From Liolophura sinensis (taxonomy: Eukaryota > Mollusca > Polyplacophora > Chitonida > Chitonidae), in contig NW_027017970.1 in NCBI RefSeq assembly GCF_032854445.1, positions 124,001 to 188,000 of the forward strand: 64,000 nt of DNA, in the 5' to 3' direction. Positions 52,201 through 62,700 of the stretch are shown piece after piece. The first letter of the stretch is position 1, and every line of letters begins with the position of its first letter. The notes under the pieces were generated by a model. That model had not been told where the DNA came from, made no database searches, and saw only the letters and a program-made list of their open reading frames with translations. The position numbers and the translations under genes were made by a program.

Positions 52201-54755
52201 GCCCTTCGGTAGCCCAGAAGACGTCAAATCTTTGGGCTAAGCCCTTTTAACTCACCCAGCAATTGTCTTATTTCTAAGTGCAAGACAATCTCAATGTCTT
52301 TATCTACGTGTAGAAAAACCACACCATTTGTACGTGAAAAACACAAGGTACTTGATACAGTCTGCTGTAAAAAGTACAACTAAACACTGACCCTCATTTA
52401 TAAGGTGCCAAAAGATGCGGAATTGGGCCAGGCATCGGCAGCTGTTGAAAAATTGCAAATATCGCTGGTTTCCATGGAGTAAGAGCCGTTGCTGGGCACG
52501 TGATTATGACATCAATGATCATTCAATTGTCACTACAGCCAAAAGTATTGGTCGGAAAGCAACGCGGTTTGCACCATTCGAGTTCTCGTCACAAAATACG
52601 TCGGATTAGCTTCTTACCAGCAGCACTGGAACATTTTTTCCACTTTTGCATTTTTACCTGGTCTTTTTGTTAATTGAAACCGGCTACACTGTACTCTGTA
52701 CAATCGCGACTGGTCATTACTATATTCAACTTTTGACTATAAGTTATGTGCCCTTCGGTAGGCCAGAAGACGACAAATCTTTGGGCTAAGCCCATTTAAC
52801 TCACCCAGCAATTGCCTTACTTCTAAGTGCAAGACAATCTCAATGTCTTTATCTACGTGTAGAAAAACCACACCATTTGTACGTGAAAAACACAAGGTAC
52901 TTGATACAGTCTGCTGTAAAAAGTACAACTGAAGACTGACCCACTTCAGTAAGGTGCCAAAAGATGCGGAATTGAGCCAGGCATCGGCAGCTGTTGAAAA
53001 ATTGCAAATTTCCCTAATTTCCATGGAGTAAGAGACGTTGCTGGGGACGTGATTATGACATCAATGATCATTCAATTGTCACTACAGCCAAAAGTATTGG
53101 TCAGAGAGCAACGCGGTTTGTACCATTCGATTTCTCGTCACAAAATACGTCGGATTAGCCTCTTACCAGCAGCACTGGAACAGTTTTTCCACTTTTGCAT
53201 TTTTGCCTGGTCTTTTTGTTAATTGAAATCGGCTACACTGTACTCTGTACAATCGCGACTGGTCATTACTATATTCAACTTTTGACTATAAGTTATGTGC
53301 CCTTCGGTAGCCCAGAAGACCTGAAATCTTTGGGCTAAGCGCATTTAACTCACCCAGCAATTGTATTACTTCTAAGTGCAAGACAATCTCAATGTCTTTA
53401 TTTACGTGTAGAAAAACCACACCTTTTGTACATAAAAATCACAAGGTACTTGATACAGTCTGCTGTAAAAAGTACAACTGACAACAGACTCACATGAATA
53501 AGGTGCCAAAAGATGCGGAATTTAGCCAGGTATCGGCAGCTGTTGAAAAATTGCAAATTTTCCTGGTTTCCATGGAGTAAGAGCCGTTGCTGGGCACGTG
53601 ATTATGACATCAATGATTATTCAATTGTCACTACAGCCAAAAGTATTGGTCGGAGAGCAACGCGGATTGCACCATTCGATTTCTCGTCACAAAATACGTC
53701 GGATTAGCCTCTTACCAGCAGCACTGGAACAATTTTTCGAATTTTGCATTTTTGCCTGGTCTTTTTGTTAATTGAAACCGGCTACACTGTACTATGTACC
53801 ATCGCGACTGGTCATTACTATATTCAACTTTTGACTATATGTTATGTGCCCTTCGGTAGCCCAGAAGACGTCAAATCTTTGGGCTAAGCCCATTTAACTC
53901 ACCCAGCAATTGCCTTACTTCTAAGTCGAAGACAATCTCAATGTCTTTATCTACGTGTAGAAAAACCACACCATTTGTACATGAAAAACACAAGGTACTT
54001 GATACAGTCTGCTGTAAAAAGTACAACTGAACACTGACCCACTTCAGTAAGGTGCCAAAAGATGCGGAATTGAGCCAGGCATCGGCAGCTGTTGAAAAAT
54101 TGCAAATTTCCCTGGTTTCCATGGAGTAAGAGCCGTTGCTAAGCACGTGATTATGACATAAATGATCATTCAATTGTCGCTACAGCCAAAAGTATTGGTC
54201 GGAGAGCAACGCGGATTGCATCATTCGATTTCTCGTCACAAAATACGTCGGATTAGCCTCTTACTAGTAGCACTGAAACAGTTTTTCCACTTTTGCATTT
54301 TTGCCTGGTGTTTTCGTTAATTGAAATCGGCTACACTGTACTCTGTACAATCGCGACTGGTCATTACTATATTCAACTTTTGACTATAAGTTATGTGCCC
54401 TTCGGTAGCCCAGAAGACCTGAAATCTTTGGGCCAAGCCCATTTAACTCACCCAGCAATTGTCTTATTTCTAAGTGCAAGACAATCTCAATGTCTTTATC
54501 TACGTGTAGAAAAACCACACCATTTGTACGTGAAAAACACAAAGTACTTGATACAGTCTGCTGTAAAAAGTACAACTAAACACTGACCCACATTTATAAG
54601 GTGCCAAAAGATGCGGAATTGGGCCAGGCATCGGCAGCTGTCAAAAAATTGCAAATATCCCTGGTTTCCATGGAGTAAGAGCCGTTGCTGTGCACGTGAT
54701 TATGACATAAATGATCATTGAATTGTCGCTACAGCCAAAAGTATTGGTCGGAGAG

Positions 54756-54806
54756 CAACGCGGTTTGCACCATTCGATTTCTCGTCACAAAATACATCGG
54801 ATTAGA
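54756..54806. other. Type A / type B junction
   Basis: GAGAGCAACG at 54751-54760 is still the type A state. A at 54796 (ATACATCGG) is the first type B state, although one type A copy near 48211 also has it. From 54805 (GAGTTTTACCAACAGCATTGG) every diagnostic is type B. The switch therefore lies in about 50 bases, inside one monomer and in register. There is no foreign sequence, microsatellite or length change at the joint. Confidence 0.88.
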
Positions 54807-54841
54807 GTTTTACCAACAGCATTGGAACAATTTTTCCACTT

Positions 54842-57800
54842 TTGGATTTTTGCCTGGTCATTTTGCTAATTGAAATCGGCTACACTGCAATGTGTACTAT
54901 GGCGACTGGTCATTACTATATTCAACTTTTGGCTACAAGTTATGTGCTCTTCGGAAGCCCAGAAGACCTCAAATCTTTGGGCCAAGCCCATTTAACTCAC
55001 CCAGCATTTTTCTTACTTCTAAGTCCAAGACAAACTCAATGTTTTTATCTGCATGTAGAAAAACAACACCATTTGTATATAGAAAACGAATGGTACTTGA
55101 TACAGTCCGCTCTAAAAACTACAATTGAACACTCACCCACATCAAACAGGTGCCAAAACATGCAGAAGTGTGCCAGGCATCGGCAGGTGTTGAAAAAATT
55201 GCAAATTTCTCTGGTTTCCAAGGAGTACAAGCCGTTGCTGGGCACGTGATTGTGACTTCAATCATTATTTACACGTCGCTACAGCCAAAAGTATTGGTCG
55301 GAGAGCCACGCGATTTGCACCATTCGATTTCTGGTCACAAAATACATCGGATTAAACTTTTACCAACAGCATTGGAACATTTTTTCCACTTTTGGAATTT
55401 TGCCTGGTCATTTTGCTAATTGAAATCGCCTACACTGTAATGTGTACCATGGCGACTGGTCATTACTATATTAAACTTTTGGCTACAAGTTATGTGCTCT
55501 TCGGTAGCCCAGAAGACCTCAAATCTTTGGGCCAAGCCCATTTAACTCACCCAGCAATTTTCTTACTTCTAAGTCCAAGACAATCTCAATGTCTTTATCT
55601 ACATGTAGAAACACAACACCATTTGTATATAGAAAACGAATGGTACTTGATACAGTCCGCTCTAAAAACTACAATTGAACACTCACCCACATCAAACAGG
55701 TGCCAAAACATGCGGAAGTGTGCCAGGCATCGGCAGGTGTTGAAAAAATTGAAAATTTCTCTGGTTTCCAAGGAGTACAAGCCGTTGCTGGGCACGTGAT
55801 TGTGACTTCAATCATTATTTACACGTCGCTACAGCCAAAAGTATTGGTCGGAGAGCCACCGGTTTGCACCATTCGAGTTCTCGTCACAAAATACATCGGG
55901 ATAACGTTTTACCAAAAGCATTGGAACAATTTTTCCACTTTTGGATTTTTGCATGGTGATTTTGCTAATTGAAATCGGCTACACTGTAATGTGTACCATG
56001 GCGTCTGGTCATTATTATATTAAACATTTGGCTATAAGTTATGTGCCCTTCGGTAGCCCAGAAGACCTCAAATCTTTGGGCAAAGCCCATTTAACTCATC
56101 CAGCATTTTTCTTGCTTCTAAGTCCAAGAAAACCTCAATGTCTTTATCTACATGTAGAAAAACAACACCATTTGTATATAGAAAACGAATTGGACTTGAT
56201 ACAGTCCGCTCTAAAAACCACAATTGAACACTCACCCACATCAAACAGGTGCCAAAACATGCGGAAGTGTGCCAGGCATCGGCAGGTGTTGAAAAAATTG
56301 AAAATTTCCCTGGTTTCCAAGGAGTACAAGCCGTTGCTGGGCACGTGATTGTGACTTCAATCATTATTTACACGTCGCTACAGCCAAAAGTATTGGTCGG
56401 AGAGCCACGCGGTTTGCACCTTTGGATTTCTCGTCACAAAATACATCGGATTAGAGTTTTACCAACAGCATTGGAACATTTTTTCCACTTTTGGATTTTT
56501 GCATGGTCATTTTGCTAATTGAAATCGGCTACACTGCAATGTGTACTATGGCGACTGGTCATTACTATATTAAACTTTTGGCTGCAAGTTATGTGCTGTA
56601 CGGAAGCCCAAAAGACCTCAAATCTTTGGGCCAAGCCCATTTAACTCACCCAGCAATTTTCTTACTTCTAAGTCCAAGAAAAACTCAATGTCTTTATCTA
56701 CATGTAGAAAAACAACACCATTTGTATATAGAAAACGAATGGTACTTGATACAGTCTGCTCTAAAAACTACAATTGAACACTCACCCACATCAAACAGGT
56801 GCCAAAACATGCGGAAGTGTGCCAGGCATCGGCAGGTGTTGAAAAAATTGAAAATTTCCCTGGTTTCCAAGGAGTACAAGCCGTTGCTGGGCACGTGATT
56901 GTGACTTCAATCATTATTTACACGTCGCTACAGCCAAAAGTATTGGTCGGAGAGCCACGCGGTTTACACCATTCGATTTCGCGTCACAAAATACATCGGA
57001 TTTAAGTTTTACCAACAGCATTGGAACAATTTTTACACTTTTGGATTTTTGCATGGTCATTTTGCCAATTGAAATCGGCTACACTGCAATGTGTACCATG
57101 GCGACTGGTCATTACTATATTAAACTTTTGGCTACAAGTTATGTGCTCTTCGGAAGCCCAAAAGACCTCAAATCTTTGGGCCAAGCCCATTTAACTCACC
57201 CAGCAATTTTCTTACTTCTAAGTCCAAGACAATCTCAATGTCTTTATCTACATGTAGAAAAACAACACCATTTGTATATAGAAAACGAATGGTACTTGAT
57301 ACAGTCCGCTCTAAAAACTACAATTCAACACTCACCCACATCAAACAGGTGCCAAAAGATGCGGAAGTGTGCCAGGCATCGGCAGGGGTGTTAAAAAAAT
57401 TGCAAATTTCTCTGGTTTCCAAGGAGTACAAGCCGTTGCTGGGCACGTGATTGTGACTTCAATCATTACTTACACGTCGCTACAGCCAAAAGTATTGGTC
57501 GGAGAGCCACGCAGTTTGTACCATTCGATTTCTCGCCACAAAATACATTGGATTAGATATTTACCAACAGCATTGGAACATTTTTTCCACTTCTGGATTT
57601 TTGCATGGTGATTTTGCTAATTGAAATCGGCTACACTGTAATGTGTACCATGGCGACTGGTCATTACTATATTAAACTTTTGGCTACAAGTTATGTGCTC
57701 TTCGGAAGCCCAGAAGACCTCAATTCTTTGGGCCAAGCCCATTTAACTCACCCAGCAATTTTCCTACTTCTAAGTCCAAGACAAACTCAATGTCTTTATC

Positions 57801-59795
57801 TACATGTAGAAAAACAACACCATTTGTATATAGAAAACGAATGGTACTTGATACAGTCTGCTCTAAAAACTACAATTGAACACTCACCCACATCAAACAG
57901 GTGCCAAAAGATGCAGAAGTGTGCCAGGCATCGGCAGGTGTTGAAAAACTTGCAAATTTCCCTGGTTTCCAAGGAGTACAAGCCGTTGCTGGGCACGTGA
58001 TTGTGACTTCAATCATTATTTACACGTCGCTACAGCCAAAAGTATTGGTCGGAGAGCCACGCGGTTGGCACCATTCGATTTCTCGTCACAAAATACATGG
58101 GGTTTAAGTTTTACCAACAGCATTGGAACAATTTTTCCACTTTTGGATTTTTTCATGGTCATTTTGCCAATTGAAATCGGTTACACTGCAATGTGTACCA
58201 TGGCGACTGGTCATTACTATATTAAACTTTTGGCTACAAGTTATGTGCTCTTCGGAAGCCCAGAAGACCTCAAATCTTTGGGCCATGCCCATTTAACTCA
58301 CCCAGCATTTTTCTTACTTTTAAGTCCAAGAAAAACTGAATGTCTTTATCTACATGTAGAAAAACAACACCATTTGTATATAGAAAACGAATGGTACTTG
58401 ATACAGTCCGCTCTAAAAACTACAATTGAACACTCACCCACATCAAACAGGTGCCAAAACATGCGGAAGTGTGCCAGGCATCGGCAGGTGTTGAAAAAAT
58501 TGCAAATTTCCCTGGTTTCCAAGGAGTACGAGCCGTTGCTGGGCACGTGATTGTGACTTCAATCATTATTTACACGTCGCTACAGCCAAAAGTATTGGTC
58601 GGAGAGCCACGCGGTTTGCACCATTCGATTTCTCATCACAAAATACATCGGATTAAAATTTTACCAAAAGCATTGGAACAGGTTTTCCACTTTAGGATTT
58701 TTGCATGGTTATTTTGCTAATTGAAATCGGCTACACTGCAGTGTGTACTAAAGGCGACTGGTCATTACTATATTAAACTTTTTGCTACAAGTTATGTGCT
58801 CTTCGGAAGCCCAGAAGACCTCAAATCTTTGGGCCAAGCCCATTTAACTCACCCAGCAATTTTCTTACTTCTAAGTGCAAGAAAAACTCAATGTCTTTAT
58901 CTACATGTAGAAAAACAACACCATTTGTATGTAGAAAACGAATGGTACTTGATACAGTCCGCTCTAAAAACTACAATTGAACACTCACCCACATCAAACA
59001 GGTGCCAAAAGATGCGGAAGTGTGCCAGGCATCGGCAGGTGTGGAAAAAATTGCAAATTTCCCTGGTTTCCAAGGAGTACAAGCCGTTGCTGGGCACGTG
59101 ATTGTGACTTCAATCATTATTTACACGTCGCTACAGCCAAAAGTATTGGTCGGAGAGCCACGCGGTTTGCACCTTTCGATTTCCCATCACAAAATACATC
59201 GGATTAAGGTTTTACCAACAGCATTGGAACAATTTTTCCACTTTTGGATTTTTGCATGGTCATTTTGCTAATTGAAATCGGCTACACTGCAATGTGTACC
59301 ATGGCGACTGGTCATTACTATATTAAACTTTTGGCTACAAGTTATGTGCTCTTCGGAAGCCCAGAAGACCTCAAATCTTTGGGCCAAGCCCATTTAACTC
59401 ACCCAGCAATTTTCTTACTTCTAAGTCCAAGACAATCTCAATGTCTTTATCTACATGTAGAAAAACAACACCATTTGTATATAGAAAACGAATGGTACTT
59501 GATACAGTCCGCTCTAAAAACTACAATTGAACACTCACCCACATCAAACAGGTGCCAAAAGATGCGGAAGTGTGCCAGGCATCGGCAGGGGTGTTGAAAA
59601 AATTTCAAATTTCTCTGGTTTCCAAGGAGTACAAGCCGTTGCTGGGCACGTGATTGTGACTTCAATCATTATTGACACGTCGCTACAGCCAAAAGTATTG
59701 GTCGGAGAGCCACGCAGTTTGTACCATTCGATTTCTCGCCACAAAATACATTGGATTAGATATTTACCAACAGCATTGGAACATTTTTTCCACTT
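54842..59795 (+). repeat. Type B block, nine monomers with partial 4-mer periodicity
   Basis: Monomers at 54842, 55392, 55941, 56491, 57041, 57593, 58143, 58693 and 59244. The first still has a type A state (TATTCAACTTTT, elsewhere TATTAAACTTTT). Copies at 57041 and 59244 share GGCAGGGGTGTT (57381 and 59585) and the ATTGGATTAGATATTTACC tail (57548 and 59750), about 2203 bases apart, so a four-monomer period is already visible. The copy at 58693 is of the variant with TTTAGGATTT and GTACTAAAGGCG. Confidence 0.82.
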
Positions 59796-62700
59796 TTGGA
59801 TTTTTGCATGGTCATTTTGCTAATTGAAATCGGCTACTCTGTAATGTGTACCATGGCGTCTGGTCATTATTAAAATAAACATTTTTCTATAAGTTATGTG
59901 CCCTTCGGTAGCCCAGAAGACCTCAAATCTTTGGGCCAAGCCCATTTAACTCACCCAGCAATTTTCTTACTTCTAAGTCCAAGACAATCTCAATGTCTTT
60001 ATCTACATGTAGAAAAACAACACCATTTGTATATAGAAAACGAATGGTACTTGATACAGTCCGCTCTAAAAACTACAATTGAACACTCACCCACATCAAA
60101 CAGGTGCCAAAACATGCGGAAGTGTGCCAGGCATCGGCAGGGGTGTTGAAAAAATTGCAAATTTCTCTGGTTTCCAAGGAGTACAAGCCGTTGCTGGGCA
60201 CGTGATTGTGACTTCAATCATTATTTACACGTCGCTACAGCGAAAAGTATTGGTCGGAGAGCCACGCGGTTTGCACCATTCGATTTCTCGTCACAAAATA
60301 CATCGGATTAAATTTTGACCAACAGCATTGGAACCATTTTTCCACTTTTGGATTTTTGCATGGTCATTTTGCTAATTGAAATCGGCTACACTGCAATGTG
60401 TACTATGGCGACTGGTCATTACTATATTAAACTATTGGCTGCAAGTTATGTGCTGTACGGAAGCCCAAAAGACCTCAAATCTTTGGGCCAAGCCCATTTA
60501 ACTCACCCAGCAATTTTCTTACTTCTAAGTCCAAGAAAAACTCAATGTCTTTATCTTCATGTAGAAAATCAACACCATTTGTATATAGAAAACGAATGGT
60601 ACTTGATACAGTCTGCTCTAAAAACTACAATTGAACACTCACCCACATCAAACAGGTGCCAAAAGATACAGAAGTGTGCCAGGCATCGGCAGGTGTTGAA
60701 AAACTTGAAAATTTCCCTGGTTTCCAAGGAGTACAAGCCGTTGCTGGGCACGTGATTGTGACTTCAATCATTATTTACACGTCGCTACAGCCAAAAGTAT
60801 TGGTCGGAGAGCCACGCGGTTTGCACCATTCGATTTCTCGTCACAAAATACATCGGATTAAGGTTTTACCAACAGCATTGGAACAATTTTTCCACTTTTG
60901 GATTTTTGCCTGGTGATTTTGCTAATTGAAATCGGCTACACGGCAATGTGTACCATGGCGACTGGTCATTACTATATTAAACTTTTGGCTACAAGTTATG
61001 TGCTCTTCGGAAGCCCAGAAGACCTCAAATCTTTGGGCCAAGCCCATTTAACTCATCCAGCATTTTTCTTACTTCTAAGTCCAAGACAATCTCAATGTCT
61101 TTATCTACATGTAGAAAAACAACACCATTTGTATATAGAAAACGAATGGTACTTGATACAGTCTGCTCTAAAAACTACAATTGAACACTCACCCACATCA
61201 AACAGGTGCCAAAACATGCGGAAGTGTGCCAGGCATCGGCAGGTGTTGAAAAACTTGCAAATTTCCCTGGTTTCCAAGGAGTACGAGCCGTTGCTGGGCA
61301 CGTGATTGTGACTTCAATCATTATTTACACGTCGCTACAGTCAAAAGTATTGGTCGGAGAGCCACGCGGTTTGCACCATTCGATATCTCATCACAAAATA
61401 CATCGGATTAGACTTTTACCAAAAGCATTGGAACAGGTTTTCCACTTTAGGATTTTTGCATGGTCATTTTGCTAATTTAAATCGGCTACACTGCAGTGTG
61501 TACTAAAGGCGACTGGTCATTACTATATTAAACTTTTGGCTACAAGTTATGTGCTCTTCGGAAGCCCAGAAGACCTCAAATCTTTGGGCCAAGCCCATTT
61601 AACTCACCCAGCAATTTTCTTACTTCTAAGTGCAAGAAAAACTCAATGTCTTTATCTACATGTAGAAAATCAACACCATTTGTATATAGAAAACGAATGG
61701 TACTTGATACAGTCTGCTCTAAAAACTACAATTGAACACTCACCCACATCAAACAGGTGCCAAAACATGCGGAAGTGTGCAAGGCATCGGCAGGTGTTGA
61801 AAAAATTGAAAATTTCCCTGGTTTCCAAGGAGTACAAGCCGTTGCTGGGCACGTGATTGTGACTTCAATCATTATTTACACGTCGCTACAGCCAAAAGTA
61901 TTGGTCGGAGAGCCACGCGGTTTACACCATTCGATTTCTCGTCACAAAATACATCGGGTTAACGTTTTACCAAAAGCATTGGAACAATTTTTCCACTTTT
62001 GGATTTTTGCCTGGTCATTTTGCTAATTGAAATCGGCTACACTGTAATGTGTACCATGGCGTCTGGTCATTATTATATTAAACATTTGGCTATAAGTTAT
62101 GTGCCCTTCGGTAGCCCAGAAGACCTCAAATCTTTGGGCCAAGCCCATTTAACTCACCCAGCAATTTTCTTACTTCTAAGTCCAAGACAATCTCAATGTC
62201 TTTATCTACATGTAGAAAAACAACACCATTTGTATATAGAAAACGAATGGTACTTGATACAGTCCGCTCTAAAAACTACAATTGAACACTCACCCACATC
62301 AAACAGGTGCCAAAAGATGCGGAAGTGTGCCAGGCATCGGCAGGTGTTGAAAAAATTGAAAATTTCTCTGGTTTCCAAGGAATACGAGCCGTTGCTGGGC
62401 ACGTGATTGTGACTTTAATCATTATTTACACGTCGCTACAGCCAAAAGTATTGGTCGGAGAGCCACGCGATTTGCACCATTCGATTTCTCGTCACAAAAT
62501 ACATCGGATTAAAATTTTACCAACAGCATTGGAACCATTTTTCCACTTTTGGATTTTTTCATGGTCATTTTGCTAATTGAAATCGGCTACACTGCAATGT
62601 GTACTATGGCGACTGATCATTTCTATATTAAACTATTGGCTGCAACTTATGTGCTGTACGGAAGCCCAAAAGACCTCAAATCTTTGGGCCAAGCCCATTT

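Larger units (their letters stand above)
1..54796 (+). repeat. Type A satellite subarray (549-bp unit, nine monomer classes)
   Basis: Type A is recognised by CTGTACTCTGTACAATCGCG (or ATAGCG), GAGAGCAACGCGG, ATACGTCGGATTAGCC and AATGATCATT. Unit length is 549 = 3 x 183, so reading frames stay in register from copy to copy. Diagnostics define nine classes. 1: GACCTG with GGGCCCAG or GGGCCAAG, CTTATTTCT, GTTGATACGC. 2: GACGAC, CTTCAGTAAGG, GAAAGCAACGGGG. 3: TTACATTTTTG, GAAGCCGGC, ATAATAAACAC. 4: GCAGTTTTGCC, CATCGACAACTG. 5: ATAGCGACTGGTTATT, GTAGGCCAG, CATGCAGTAAGAGACG. 6: GACGTC, GTATAAAG, TTGGACCAGG. 7: like 5 but CGGTTACAC. 8: GCCGGGTATTT, CAGATC, GGTGGGAG. 9: GTGCACTTCGG, GACCACAGACCCACATG. 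Some copies carry single exceptions. Confidence 0.93.
47711..54841 (+). repeat. Diverged type A flank, 13 monomers without clean HOR order
   Basis: Monomers start at 47711, 48260, 48809, 49357, 49906, 50455, 51004, 51552, 52099, 52646, 53195, 53744 and 54293. Each carries several private changes (for example TTGATTATAAC at 49444, CTCGTCATTAC at 49422, TCCCTAATTTCC at about 53011), and class diagnostics are mixed. Weak periodicities remain. AACTTACCCAGCAATTCCC is shared at 48961 and 51156 (2195 bases, four monomers). AAGCGCATTTAAC with CACACCTTTTGTAC is shared by the monomers at 49906 and 53195 (3289 bases, six monomers). The last monomer switches to type B in its final 45 bases or so. Confidence 0.85.

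Noticed and set aside
54842-54960. Promoter-like or Kozak-like start at AATGTGTACCATGGCG in type B
   Set aside because: The match to a translation-start context is short and is not accompanied by a conserved coding frame in B4 copies or in type A; chance is sufficient.
58065-58550. Longest open frame in the window, 161 codons in type B
   Set aside because: It is the usual type B 135-codon frame extended upstream by chance changes in one copy; the extension is not shared by neighbours and no domain is recognised.
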